Positions 1 to 8,637 are shown, numbered from the stretch's first letter. The stretch is 64,000 bases of DNA from JAMXLO01 sp963696645 (GCA_963696645.1 CAVOKY010000006.1:62001-126000); one strand, 5' to 3'. Translations and numbers: made by a program. The notes: generated by a model not told the origin, from the sequence alone.

Positions 1-857
1 GCGGCAACGATGCCGCCGGTCGGATAATAGGTCAGCGCCTTCAATGTCAGCAGCGAACGCTGCACGGCGTCGCGCCACCGACCCTGGTAGGTACAGCGTG
101 TGGACCACGCGGACCATACCGCGTCGATCTCCTCCAGCGCCGTCTCGGCCTGCGGCACCACCGGATCCGGCAAATGCGACTGGCTGTGCGTCAGCACGAA
201 TGGAATGCGCTGACCCGCGGTGACGGTGAAGTCGCTGACCGTCGTCATCTTACGCCCACGCAGTTGCACGCCGCTGTGCAGCACGACCGCATCGGGTCCC
301 GCGATGGCGCGCAGCCCGGTGCGATGCTGCAACCGGGTCACCCAGGGGATGGCGGAGCCGTAGTCGAAGCGCAGGGCCAGCTCGAGGTGCATGGCGACTT
401 GGCCGCTGCGGCCTTCGACAATGCGCACGACCGATGAGTTCCCGGTGGCGGCGGTCATGAAGTCGATCAGCGCGACGCTGCCATCCCTGGTGTCAAAGAC
501 GGTCTCGAGGATCATCGTGCCGGGTCGGTACTGGCGCGCGATGCGCACTGGCGGATCAGCCGGTGCAATTCGCCAGCTTCCATTGTCCGAGGTGCCGACC
601 AACGCGGCGAAGCAGGCCGGGCTGTCGAAGCGCGGCCAGCACAGCCAGTCGATCGAGCCCTCGCGGCTGACCAGTGCGGCGCTGTGGCAATCGCCGATCA
701 GGGCGTAATCTTCGATCCGCGCGGTGCTGCGAACAGCATCCGCGGACGGCGACTCACGTGGGTTGTTGTCGGAGCGCCCAGGGGCCTTCGCCGCGGACCT
801 GGTTCGGGTTTTCCGCGGAGCCTGCTGAGGCGGACCCGCGCCCGGCGTCCCCGCCAT
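1..857 (-). CDS. Glycoside hydrolase family 15 (glucoamylase/trehalase-like), N-terminal part
   Basis: At least 285 residues of a GH15-type alpha-glucan or trehalose hydrolase are visible; the catalytic (alpha/alpha)6 part lies beyond the left edge. After about 45 variable residues the protein shows the family's opening block, with IEDYALIGDCHSAALV, then GSIDWLCWPRFDSP, and ends at the edge with LTYYPTGGIVAA, which normally starts the catalytic domain. The ATG at 857 shares its A with the TGA of the upstream small gene (TGATG), so the two are probably translationally coupled. No signal peptide is evident. Family call is by recognised motifs; the substrate (trehalose, maltose or dextrin) cannot be told from this part. 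Confidence 0.85.
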   Translation of the reverse strand, partial: MAGTPGAGPPQQAPRKTRTRSAAKAPGRSDNNPRESPSADAVRSTARIEDYALIGDCHSAALVSREGSIDWLCWPRFDSPACFAALVGTSDNGSWRIAPADPPVRIARQYRPGTMILETVFDTRDGSVALIDFMTAATGNSSVVRIVEGRSGQVAMHLELALRFDYGSAIPWVTRLQHRTGLRAIAGPDAVVLHSGVQLRGRKMTTVSDFTVTAGQRIPFVLTHSQSHLPDPVVPQAETALEEIDAVWSAWSTRCTYQGRWRDAVQRSLLTLKALTYYPTGGIVA

Positions 858-1201
858 CAGTTCGCACTGCCCCAGGCACGGCCCTGCGCGGTCGTGCAAT
901 AACAGGAGGCCCCGGTCGGAACGGGACGCTCCATTGGACGGGCGGTGCCGCCGGCATAGCAGGACTGTCCCGAAGGAAGAGCCGACGGACCATAGTGCGG
1001 CGCACGCGTATGGTAGGGCGGCGGGGGAGGATAATAGACCGGCGGCGGGTAATACACCGGCGGACCGAATAGCGGGAACCCGACCCAGACCTGGGCACCG
1101 GCCGGCGCCGCCAGGCCCGTGATTCCCCCGTGAGCGTCGCCAATCGCTACCAGTACGAGCGGTCGGCGGAGTATGCCAATCAATGCCTGGGTCATGCGCA
1201 A
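857..1201 (-). CDS. Small Pro/Tyr-rich secreted protein, unknown function
   Basis: This encodes 114 residues with a weak N-terminal hydrophobic stretch ending near AAPAGAQ, then a Pro/Tyr-rich segment (PPVYYPPPVYYPPPPPY) and four cysteines in the C-terminal third. Such low-complexity exported proteins are common in acetic-acid-type alphaproteobacteria, but I do not know a function. Reality is supported mainly by its TGATG junction with the downstream GH15 gene. Alternative start: the second Met (1195). Confidence 0.5.
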   Translation of the reverse strand: MRMTQALIGILRRPLVLVAIGDAHGGITGLAAPAGAQVWVGFPLFGPPVYYPPPVYYPPPPPYHTRAPHYGPSALPSGQSCYAGGTARPMERPVPTGASCYCTTAQGRAWGSAN

Positions 1202-1423
1202 TGTCCTCGCCTTACCTCAGTCGCTGGCATATCACCCGGTCCGGTCCCAGTTAAATGGTGTGGCGCTCGGCTCGCGCAGCAGTGTGCACGTACCGACAAC
1301 CGAACTTGACTTTCCGCGGTTTCCTCCCGATACCCGGTTCGTTACGCGCGGCCGGCCGCCAGGCGGCTCCACGCGCAGGCGTTGCGCCGCAATGCCGCAA
1401 CCTGCCAGTCGACTGGACCCGAA
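1202..1423. other. Divergent intergenic region
   Basis: About 220 bases lie between the leftward small gene/GH15 pair and the rightward helicase gene. It must carry promoters for both directions, but I could not pick a convincing -35/-10 pair. The right part (1382-1423) is open in the helicase frame and may be coding if the upstream TTG is used. Confidence 0.4.
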
Positions 1424-3037
1424 TTGAACGATAGCACGACCGCCCCGGCGGAACCGACCGAACACGCGCCGATTGAGGCCGTAGCCATAGCCGAACCGAT
1501 CAGCGGCGAAATGCCGCGTCCGCTGTTTGCCGACCTCGGCCTGTCAAAATCAGTGCTGCGTGCCATCGCCGAAATGGGCTACCGCCATCCTACGCCGATC
1601 CAGGAGCAGGCGATCCCCACCGTGCTGATGGGGCGCGACGTACTCGGCGCGGCGCAGACCGGCACCGGCAAGACCGCCGGATTCACCCTGCCGTTGCTCG
1701 ACATTCTGACCGGCGCCCGTGCCCGCGCCCGCATGCCGCGCAGCCTGATCCTGGAACCAACGCGCGAACTCGCCCTTCAGGTGGCCGAGAATTTCGTCCA
1801 ATACGGCAAGTATCTGAAGCTTACCCATGCGCTGATCATCGGCGGCGAAAGCATGTCCGACCAAAAGGACGTGCTGATGCGCGGGGTGGACGTGCTGATT
1901 GCCACGCCCGGCCGGTTGATCGACATGTTCGAGCGCGGTTCGATCCTGCTGTCCGACGTGAAGATCCTGGTGATCGACGAAGCCGACCGCATGCTCGACA
2001 TGGGCTTCATTCCCGACGTGGAGCGCATCGTCTCGCTGCTGCCGCGCAACCGGCAGACGCTGTTCTTCAGCGCCACGCTGTTCCCCGAGATCCGCCGGCT
2101 CGCTGATGCATTCCTGCAGAACCCCAAGGAGATCGTGGTTTCACGCCCCGCCTCGGTGGCGACCACAATCGTCGAGGGCCTGGCGCTGGTCGCCGAGCAT
2201 GACAAGCGCGAGGCGCTGCGCCGGCTGATCCGCACCCAGAAGGTGCAGAACGCGCTGATCTTCTGCAATCGCAAACGGGACGTGGACATCCTGCACAAGT
2301 CGCTGACGCGGCATAAATTCGACGTTGGTGCGCTGCACGGCGACATGGCGCAGACGGTGCGCTTCGCCACGCTGGAGAAGTTCAAGGCGAACGATCTGCG
2401 GCTGTTGGTGTGCAGCGATGTCGCCGCGCGCGGACTGGACATCGGCGGGCTGTCGCACGTGTTCAACTTCGATGTGCCGATGCATGCTGAGGACTACGTG
2501 CACCGTATCGGCCGGACCGGGCGCGCGGGGCTTGAAGGCCATGCGTTCACCATCGCGATGCCGGACGACCGCGCCGCGGTGGAGGCGATCGAGAAGCTCA
2601 CCGGCCATCCAATTCCGCCGATCATTGTGGAGGGCCTCGATCCGGTTGACTGGTCCGAGGACGATGGGCGTCGGCGACGTGGCCGCAGCCGTACCGTGGC
2701 TCGACCGAAGGCAGCACCACGCGAACGATCTGCACCGCGCGAAAAACCGCCGCCACGGGAGAAGCCGGTCCGCGAGAAATCGGTGCCGCAGCCGCGCGTG
2801 GCCAGGCCAAGGCCAGAACCGCAGCAGCAGGCTCAGCCGCCGCAGCCGGCGCGAGAGCCGGAAGCGCGACGCGAATCCGCGCCCCGGCGAGAAGCAACCC
2901 GGCGGGAACCGCGCCATCGCGATGATGATCTGGGCCCGGCCGTGAAGGGCTTCGGCGACGATCTGCCGGCCTTCATGATGCTTCGGCAACGGCGCACGGC
3001 GAAGGCCGCCGCAAAAGAAGGGGAGAGCGAGGCATGA
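1424..3037 (+). CDS. DEAD-box ATP-dependent RNA helicase
   Basis: This is a DEAD-box RNA helicase (RhlE/DeaD group) that unwinds structured RNA, as in ribosome assembly or mRNA decay. All motifs are present in order: Q motif (F-x-DLGL... PTPIQEQAIP), motif I AQTGTGKT (about residues 77-84), PTRELA, TPGR, VIDEAD, SAT, then the helicase C domain ending in HRIGRTGRAG. A roughly 130-residue basic tail rich in Arg, Pro and Glu follows, typical of alphaproteobacterial members and probably RNA-binding. No ATG precedes the Q motif except at 1511, so the start is uncertain; TTG at 1424 is chosen, TTG at 1382 or ATG at 1511 are alternatives. The stop overlaps the next start as ATGA. Confidence 0.93.
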   Translation: MNDSTTAPAEPTEHAPIEAVAIAEPISGEMPRPLFADLGLSKSVLRAIAEMGYRHPTPIQEQAIPTVLMGRDVLGAAQTGTGKTAGFTLPLLDILTGARARARMPRSLILEPTRELALQVAENFVQYGKYLKLTHALIIGGESMSDQKDVLMRGVDVLIATPGRLIDMFERGSILLSDVKILVIDEADRMLDMGFIPDVERIVSLLPRNRQTLFFSATLFPEIRRLADAFLQNPKEIVVSRPASVATTIVEGLALVAEHDKREALRRLIRTQKVQNALIFCNRKRDVDILHKSLTRHKFDVGALHGDMAQTVRFATLEKFKANDLRLLVCSDVAARGLDIGGLSHVFNFDVPMHAEDYVHRIGRTGRAGLEGHAFTIAMPDDRAAVEAIEKLTGHPIPPIIVEGLDPVDWSEDDGRRRRGRSRTVARPKAAPRERSAPREKPPPREKPVREKSVPQPRVARPRPEPQQQAQPPQPAREPEARRESAPRREATRREPRHRDDDLGPAVKGFGDDLPAFMMLRQRRTAKAAAKEGESEA

Positions 3038-4236
3038 ATGACGCACCGCGATCCGGCAGTCATTTTTCGCCGTTCCAATGGGACGATGCGCTGCGGCTCG
3101 ACCAGCAGTTGACCGAGGAAGAACGCGCCATACGTGACGCCGCGCACGACTACTGCCAGGAGAAACTGTTCCCGCGCGTGATCGAAGCAAATCGCCACGA
3201 GAAATTCCATCGCGAGATCATGAACGAGATGGGCGAGATGGGATTTCTCGGCGCAACCCTTGATGGCTACGGCTGCGCCGGCGTCAACTATGTCAGCTAC
3301 GGCCTTATTGCACGCGAAGTGGAGCGGGTGGATTCCGGCTATCGCTCGGCGTTCTCTGTGCAGTCGTCTTTGGTGATGTATCCGATCTGGGATTTCGGCT
3401 CCGAGGCGCAGAAGCAGAAATACCTGCCGAAACTGCGCAGCGGCGAATGGGTCGGTTGCTTTGGCCTGACCGAGCCTGACGCGGGGTCCGATCCGGCGTC
3501 GATGCGCACGCGTGCGAAGCGGGTCGATGGCGGGTATGTGCTGAACGGCTCGAAGACCTGGATCACCAATGCCCCGATCGCCGACGTGTTCGTGGTGTGG
3601 GCGAAGGACGATGCAGGCGACATCCGCGGCTTCATCCTCGAGAAGGGAACGCCGGGGCTGGACGCGCCGAAAATCGAAGGCAAATTCTCGCTGCGCGCGT
3701 CGGTCACCGGCATGATCATGCTGGACAACGTGTCTGTCCCCGAGGATGCGATGCTGCCGAAGGTGAAGGGCCTGCGCGGGCCGTTCTCCTGCCTGAACAA
3801 CGCGCGCTATGGCATCGCCTGGGGTTCGTTGGGCGCGGCGGAATTCTGCTGGCAGGCGGCGCGCGACTACACGCTGCAACGCATCATGTTCGGCCGGCCG
3901 CTGGCAGCGACACAGCTTATCCAGAAGAAGCTGGTGGACATGCAGACCGAGATCACGCTCGGGCTGCAATCGGTGCTTCGCCTGGGACGGCTGATCGACG
4001 AACATAACGCAGCGCCCGAGATGATCAGCCTGCTGAAACGCAACAATTGCGGCAAGGCGCTGGCAATCGCGCGCGAGGCACGTGACATGCACGGCGGCAA
4101 CGGCGTGTCCGACGAATACCACGTGATCCGCCACGTGATGAATCTGGAAGCGGTGAACACCTACGAAGGCACGCACGACGTGCACGCGCTGATCCTCGGC
4201 CGCGCGCAGACCGGCCTGTCGGCTTTCGGCGCCTGA
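3034..4236 (+). CDS. gcdH: Glutaryl-CoA dehydrogenase
   Basis: This 400-residue acyl-CoA dehydrogenase converts glutaryl-CoA to crotonyl-CoA and CO2 using FAD, in the lysine/tryptophan degradation route. It carries the family blocks GLTEPDAGSDPASM, TWITNAPIADVFVVWAK, LRASVTGMI and NLEAVNTYEGTHDVHALILG, with the catalytic base Glu near residue 378 in YEGTHD. The TWITN(S/A)PIADVFVVWAK and NTYEGTHD forms distinguish glutaryl-CoA dehydrogenase from ordinary acyl-CoA dehydrogenases. It overlaps the helicase stop by four bases (ATGA) and so is cotranscribed with it, although the two functions are unrelated. Confidence 0.93.
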   Translation: MNDAPRSGSHFSPFQWDDALRLDQQLTEEERAIRDAAHDYCQEKLFPRVIEANRHEKFHREIMNEMGEMGFLGATLDGYGCAGVNYVSYGLIAREVERVDSGYRSAFSVQSSLVMYPIWDFGSEAQKQKYLPKLRSGEWVGCFGLTEPDAGSDPASMRTRAKRVDGGYVLNGSKTWITNAPIADVFVVWAKDDAGDIRGFILEKGTPGLDAPKIEGKFSLRASVTGMIMLDNVSVPEDAMLPKVKGLRGPFSCLNNARYGIAWGSLGAAEFCWQAARDYTLQRIMFGRPLAATQLIQKKLVDMQTEITLGLQSVLRLGRLIDEHNAAPEMISLLKRNNCGKALAIAREARDMHGGNGVSDEYHVIRHVMNLEAVNTYEGTHDVHALILGRAQTGLSAFGA

Positions 4237-4256
4237 ACCCCACCGAGACTCCCTCT

Positions 4257-4274
4257 GACCTCGCGGGAGAGGTC
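4257..4274. repeat. Short hairpin GACCTC...GAGGTC after gcdH
   Basis: GACCTC-GCGGGA-GAGGTC forms a 6-bp stem just after gcdH. It shares the CGGGAGAGGTC half with the hairpin after the porin gene at 34581-34607. It has no T-run, so it is a short intergenic hairpin rather than a proven terminator. It lies just before, or inside, the start region of the methyltransferase gene. Confidence 0.4.
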
Positions 4275-4286
4275 TGGCAAGAGGGG

Positions 4287-5405
4287 TTGCCGACGCACCT
4301 GCCGGATCCCGGCGCGGCCCGCATTGACCCGCCCTGCGCGCTGTTCGGCACGTGTGGCGGCTGCCTGCTGCAGCACTGGCGCGATGACGCCTATATCGCC
4401 TGGAAAACCGAGCTCCTGCGCACTGCGCTGCACCGCGCCGGCTACCAAAATGCGGTTCTCGCCCAACCGGCTCGCACCAGGCCGGGTGAACGCCGACGCA
4501 TGGACCTTGCCGTGCGGCGCGCCGGCGGCAGGGTCGTACTCGGCCTGCATCGGTGGCACAGCACAGAGGTGGTGGATTTCATCGAATGTGCAGTCCTGCA
4601 TGCGAAACTGGCCTCTCTCATCGCTCCGTTGCGTGTGCTGCTGTCGCAACTTCGCGCGTTCCGCCGCGAAGGCTCGGTGATCGCCAACCTGCTCGATACC
4701 GGTGTCGATGTGTTGCTGCGCACCGACGGCGCATTGGGCATCACCGACCGGCTCGCAGCAACCACATTCGCGCGGGCGCATGGATTGCCGCGAATTTCGT
4801 GGGCGCAGGGCGACGACGAATCCGAGCCAATCGCGGTGTTGCTCCCACCGACGACGCTGCTGTCCGGCGTCACCGTCACACCGCCGCCAGGGGCTTTTCT
4901 GCAGGCCTCGGCACCGGGCGAGGCAGCAATCATTGCCGCTGTGCTGGATGCACTCCCCGCCAAGGGCCGCATCGCAGAACTGTTCGCCGGGTGCGGCACC
5001 ATCACCTTCGCATTGGCGCAGCGGACACGCGTTGCAGCATGGGAAGGTGATCCGGCGTCCGCATTCGCCCTGCGCGCCGCAGCCAACCACGCCGGCCTGG
5101 CCGGCCGCATTACCGTGACGCAACGCGATCTGGTGCGCCAGCCGCTGCGAGCGAATGAGCTGGCCGGATTTGCCGGTGTGGTGCTGGACCCGCCGTTCGC
5201 CGGAGCCGCCGTTCAGGTTGCGCAGATCGCCGCGGCAAAAGTGCCATTTGTCATCTACGCGAGTTGCAATCCTGCCAAGCTGGCAAGCGATGCACGACAA
5301 TTGGCGCAGGTTGGCTATTGCTTGTTGTCAGCGACGCCGATCGATCAGTTTCTGTGGTCCTCCCGGCTCGAGAGCGTGTGCGTGTTCGGGCAGCCAGGCG
5401 CCTAG
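4287..5405 (+). CDS. Class I SAM-dependent RNA (uracil-5-)-methyltransferase, RlmD/TrmA family
   Basis: This 372-residue protein has the RumA/RlmD layout: an N-terminal [4Fe-4S]-type cysteine set (C17, C23, C26 in CALFGTCGGC, fourth probably C101), a SAM-binding Rossmann domain with ELFAGCGTITFALA, the DPPFAGA catalytic loop, and YASCNP with the nucleophile at about Cys327. It should methylate a uridine in rRNA or tRNA at C5. The N-terminal TRAM domain seen in E. coli RlmD is absent, as in many short alphaproteobacterial members. The start is uncertain: TTG at 4287 follows GAGGGG, and the frame stays open upstream into gcdH. The target uridine cannot be assigned. Confidence 0.85.
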   Translation: MPTHLPDPGAARIDPPCALFGTCGGCLLQHWRDDAYIAWKTELLRTALHRAGYQNAVLAQPARTRPGERRRMDLAVRRAGGRVVLGLHRWHSTEVVDFIECAVLHAKLASLIAPLRVLLSQLRAFRREGSVIANLLDTGVDVLLRTDGALGITDRLAATTFARAHGLPRISWAQGDDESEPIAVLLPPTTLLSGVTVTPPPGAFLQASAPGEAAIIAAVLDALPAKGRIAELFAGCGTITFALAQRTRVAAWEGDPASAFALRAAANHAGLAGRITVTQRDLVRQPLRANELAGFAGVVLDPPFAGAAVQVAQIAAAKVPFVIYASCNPAKLASDARQLAQVGYCLLSATPIDQFLWSSRLESVCVFGQPGA

Positions 5406-5424
5406 ACCGGACAGACCGATCGAT

Positions 5425-5679
5425 ATGGGCACGGTCGCCAGCGCGAAAACGTTGCGGCTGTGCTGCCAGGAACAGCTCGGGATGAGCCCCAAGCAGTTTC
5501 TGCTGATCCGCCGCATGCAGATGGTGCGACGGGAGTTGAGGCTGGCCACGCCCGCCTCGACGACGGTGACAGAGGTGATCACGCGCTATGGCTTCTGGAA
5601 CTTCGGGCGGTTCGCGGGAACCTATAAGGCGAAATACGGTGAGCTGCCATCGGTCACGCTCGGACGTCCGCCCGAGTAA
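5425..5679 (+). pseudogene. AraC-family regulator, C-terminal remnant
   Basis: About 84 residues match only the second half of an AraC/XylS DNA-binding domain: TLRLCCQEQLGMSPKQF, LIRRMQMVRREL, then VTEVITRYGFWNFGRFAGTYK. The sensing domain and the first helix-turn-helix are missing, and the piece starts inside the domain about 20 bases after the methyltransferase stop. No start with a good ribosome site is seen. With the SDR remnant just downstream on the other strand it looks like the scar of a lost regulator/SDR gene pair. Confidence 0.7.
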
Positions 5680-5689
5680 TCGGTCCTGC

Positions 5690-5760
5690 CTGCCATGTCA
5701 GTGGCCAGTCCAGTGCCGCCTGTGGCTCCAGTGATCACTGCGACCTTCCCGTGACATAGT
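5690..5760 (-). pseudogene. Short-chain dehydrogenase N-terminal remnant
   Basis: A short minus-strand stretch reads GKVAVITGATGGTGLAT, the start of an SDR Rossmann fold with its glycine motif, and then loses all similarity. No rest of an SDR follows. It lies between the AraC remnant and the sulfotransferase stop, and is best explained as a leftover of a deleted oxidoreductase gene. Confidence 0.6.
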
Positions 5761-5797
5761 CCCGCGCCCATCCTCCGATCGGCCGAAAGCCAGGGCC

Positions 5798-7474
5798 TCA
5801 TGACCTCATAGCAACCTGTGGCGTCGGAGCTGACGAGGGGACATAGCCGAATTGTCTCACCCAAGGTTCAAGAATATCGAGGACTGGTGCGATCTGCTTT
5901 TCATAGCGACGCCACTGTCCGACCCCGTCGGCGTTAAGGCCGCGCGCGAGTTGCACATCGCTTGGGGTTCTCGGGGCGGCTCGCATGTTTGCGGCAAAGC
6001 GGCTGACCGCCGGGTCCCATTGCAACCCGATGAAATCAAGCAGGCAGCGCACCTCTGCCTCGAAATCCGCCACCATGGCCTCGTGCCGGACCTCGTGTAT
6101 CGATAGCGGCAGCACGCCTCGATAGATGCGGGCAAGGGTCATCACCCGATCGTAGTATCGCGCGGTATCATCGAGGCTCAGGAACTCGAACATCGCCGAA
6201 TTGATCTGGAACCGCCGACGGAAGCAGCTGAGCACCACGTCGCGGGGATCGCGCACGGCGAACAGGATCTTGGCGCGTGGGAACAGCTTTGCAATCACGG
6301 GCAATGCCACGGTGTGCAGCGGCATCTTGTCCAGCAGCACCTTGCCGGACAAATTCTCCCCGACAGTCCCGCGCACGCCGTGCCAATAGGCCTCGCGCGC
6401 GGCGTCTGCAAGCGCGGGCGCCAAGCGCGCCAGGGTATCGAGCGACGCCCGATCCACGAGCAGATGCCTACCAACCTGGGCTAGATGATCAACCTCCTCC
6501 AGCGTCACGACATCGGGGTGGCCGGCGAGCACCTTTTCCAGCAGGGTTGTTCCCGACCGGGGGAACCCGACCAGGAATACGTGTCCGCTTGCAGCACCTG
6601 CGCCGATCTCATCCTCGCCCGCCCCATTACGCCAATACTCGGCGGGCGTGGCGGAAAAGTAGTCAGCCAGTCGTCGCGCCTGGTCCACGCGGCGTTCGCC
6701 GATCTCGCGCTCGATCCGCGGGGCGTTGACCCGACGCAAGATCGTGTTGCGCGCCTGATAATCGGCAAATGCCTCCTCACGACGGTCCAAGGCATCGAAC
6801 GCCTCGGCGCGCAGGTCGAGCGCCCCGACCCGGTTGTCATCATTGAGGTCGAAACGGCTGAGCAACCGTGTCATCCGCTCGCGTGCGCTCTCGGCAAGGT
6901 CCTCTGCCAGATCAGCGCGATCTATGGCCATCTCCGCCGTCACGATATTCGGTCGAATGGCGAGGGCTCGTTCAGCCAGCGCCCGGGCCTCCCGTGGGCT
7001 TTGCCGCCGTGCCGCGATCGCCGCCAGGGCAGCCAGCGGTTCGGCATCCCCAGGAGCGAGTTCCGCCGCGCGCCCGAAATAGTCGCGCGCAGCGGTCAGC
7101 TCGCCCAGGCGAAAGCTCGCCGTGCCTGCGTGGATCAGTGTCGCAACGCTGTCGGGATCGATCCTCAGCGCTGACCTGAACGCCGCAAGGGCTTCGGTCA
7201 ACCTTCCCTGACGCACCAGCGCGCCGCCAAAACGACGCCAGATCTCGGCCTCGTCGGGCCCCATGTCCACGGCGCGTTTGATCAAACCGATCGCTTCCAG
7301 CCCACGGTCCTGCTCTTCGAGGCCTTCGGCCACAAGTAACAGCACCAGCGGTTCGTCCAGGCCCTGGTCCAATGCTGTGGCGGCAAGGCTCAGGGCCTGG
7401 ACCCGATCGCCGCGGCCAACGGCGGCAACAATGTCTTCATAGGCGGCGTCGGCCGTTTCAGGAGACATGACCAT
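5798..7474 (-). CDS. TPR-repeat sulfotransferase
   Basis: This 558-residue protein has tetratricopeptide repeats in its first half (about residues 20-200, e.g. AEIWRRFGGALVRQGRLTEA) and a PAPS-dependent sulfotransferase domain in the second. GHVFLVGFPRSGTTLLEKVL is the 5'-phosphosulfate loop, and AVRDPRDVVLSCFRR is the 3'-phosphate site. It would sulfate a small molecule, glycan or protein; the acceptor is unknown. ATG at 7474 is preferred over the frame's upstream ATG because similarity starts here. The nearest neighbour is a divergent PEP-CTERM gene, so a role in surface or exopolymer modification is possible but is inference. Confidence 0.85.
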   Translation of the reverse strand: MVMSPETADAAYEDIVAAVGRGDRVQALSLAATALDQGLDEPLVLLLVAEGLEEQDRGLEAIGLIKRAVDMGPDEAEIWRRFGGALVRQGRLTEALAAFRSALRIDPDSVATLIHAGTASFRLGELTAARDYFGRAAELAPGDAEPLAALAAIAARRQSPREARALAERALAIRPNIVTAEMAIDRADLAEDLAESARERMTRLLSRFDLNDDNRVGALDLRAEAFDALDRREEAFADYQARNTILRRVNAPRIEREIGERRVDQARRLADYFSATPAEYWRNGAGEDEIGAGAASGHVFLVGFPRSGTTLLEKVLAGHPDVVTLEEVDHLAQVGRHLLVDRASLDTLARLAPALADAAREAYWHGVRGTVGENLSGKVLLDKMPLHTVALPVIAKLFPRAKILFAVRDPRDVVLSCFRRRFQINSAMFEFLSLDDTARYYDRVMTLARIYRGVLPLSIHEVRHEAMVADFEAEVRCLLDFIGLQWDPAVSRFAANMRAAPRTPSDVQLARGLNADGVGQWRRYEKQIAPVLDILEPWVRQFGYVPSSAPTPQVAMRS

Positions 7475-7881
7475 CGGTGCGATCTCAGTCTGATTGCGGA
7501 TTCGTGTGCGACAGCGGCCGTCCAGGGACCAGTCTTGCCGTCCAACCGTGGCTGTGTCGCATTCTCGTTGCAAGTGGTGGAAGTTGATCGGTTTGCAGAA
7601 CCCCTCAGTCGATGGCGATTCTCGCCGATCGCGCCGGTGAACAGGCTTGTTGGAAAGCGGCGGCGCAGAAGAGTGCCGCTCGCATTTCACGGAACGTTGT
7701 CGGAATTTTTTACAGTTTGTTGACGATCATGCCGCGAGCTGAATATAAGCCATTGAAATGAGACAATTCCACTGCTTGGCATGGCGCTTGCTACACTGGA
7801 AACCGCATCGCAACAATATTCGGTGAGCGTTCGGACCAACTCCGCTAACGCACCGGTCTTGGATCAGAGGAAGTACAAACG
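7475..7881. other. Intergenic region upstream of the PEP-CTERM gene
   Basis: The 407 bases between the leftward sulfotransferase and the rightward PEP-CTERM gene are less GC-rich than the surroundings from about 7690. They contain a sigma-54-type promoter (7777-7792), a weaker sigma-70-like pair (TTGACG at 7720 and TATAAG at 7744, spacing 18), and a TGTCGGAATTTTTTACA stretch around 7700 that could be an activator site. The part at 7475-7690 is open on the minus strand but shows no protein similarity I recognise. Confidence 0.5.
7777..7792 (+). promoter_or_regulatory. Sigma-54 (-24/-12) promoter of the PEP-CTERM gene
   Basis: TGGCATGGCGCTTGCT fits the RpoN consensus TGGCAYR-N4-TTGCW at every defined position. 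Start of transcription would fall near 7803, leaving a leader of about 79 bases before the ATG at 7882. PEP-CTERM genes in other bacteria are known to be RpoN-dependent through the PrsK/PrsR two-component pair. No prsK/prsR is in this window. Confidence 0.7.
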
Positions 7882-8583
7882 ATGAGATACTTGAACAGGC
7901 TTGCTGTTGGTGTGGCGGCGATCGCATGCATCGGCGGTTCAGCGAGCGCGGCTGTGATCGATCTGACGTTCGAGGGCATCAACTCGCCTACCGACACGAC
8001 CGCGTACGCCGCGGTCGAGAACTTCTACAACGGTGGCACCAGCAGCGTGGGCACGAGTGGGCCAAACTACGGGATCAGCTTCCCCAGCAATGCCCTGGCG
8101 ATCTGCCTCAATACCCTGAACTACTCTTGTTCCAACACCTCGCGCGGTGGCCTGGGGGATCCCACTTCACAGGCCGGCGCGTTGTTCTTCCTGGCTGGAA
8201 CGAGCACCTTCCTTGACGACCCGGCAGGGTTCACGACGGGCTTCTCGTTCAATTACACCGCGGTCAATGTGGGTGGCAGCATTCAGGTGTACAGCGGCTT
8301 GGACGGCACGGGTAGTCTGCTCGCGAACCTGATCCTGCCGACGACCACGTCCGGTCCCTGCCCAGGCTATGGTGCCGGGTTCTGCCCGTTCGTCCCGATA
8401 GGCGTAACTTTTGCCGGCACCGCCGAGTCCATCAACTTTGGCGGCACCGCCAACCAGATCGTGTTCGATGATGTGACTTTCGGCAGCTCCACTCCGGGCC
8501 CTGTGCCGGAACCCGCGACGCTGGCGCTGCTCGGTGTCGGGCTTGCCGGCCTCGGTGCGATCCGCCGTCGTAAAGCCAACTGA
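7882..8583 (+). CDS. PEP-CTERM sorting-domain exported protein
   Basis: This 233-residue protein has an N-terminal signal peptide (about residues 1-23, ending SASA), a Gly/Ser/Thr/Asn-rich beta-type body with four to five cysteines, and a C-terminal PEP-CTERM tail. The tail comprises VPEPATLALLGVGLAGLGA followed by IRRRK, meaning PEP motif, transmembrane helix and basic end. Such proteins are processed by exosortase (EpsH/XrtA) and end up at the cell surface or in the exopolymer matrix. AGAGGAAG before the ATG is a good ribosome site. It is a single-gene unit with its own sigma-54 promoter and terminator. The specific role is unknown. Confidence 0.9.
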   Translation: MRYLNRLAVGVAAIACIGGSASAAVIDLTFEGINSPTDTTAYAAVENFYNGGTSSVGTSGPNYGISFPSNALAICLNTLNYSCSNTSRGGLGDPTSQAGALFFLAGTSTFLDDPAGFTTGFSFNYTAVNVGGSIQVYSGLDGTGSLLANLILPTTTSGPCPGYGAGFCPFVPIGVTFAGTAESINFGGTANQIVFDDVTFGSSTPGPVPEPATLALLGVGLAGLGAIRRRKAN

Positions 8584-8607
8584 TCCGTACCACGGAACGC
8601 ATGTTCA

Positions 8608-8637
8608 GCGGCGCCTTCGGGCGCCGCTTTCGTTTTT
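8608..8637 (+). terminator. Rho-independent terminator of the PEP-CTERM gene
   Basis: A perfect 8-bp stem GCGGCGCC-TTCG-GGCGCCGC with a UUCG-type tetraloop is followed by TTTCGTTTTT, 24 bases after the stop codon. Confidence 0.9.

Noticed and set aside
7720..7749. TTGACG/TATAAG sigma-70 promoter before the PEP-CTERM gene.
   Set aside because: Possible, but spacing of 18 and position farther upstream make it weaker than the sigma-54 promoter, so it is not listed as its own feature.
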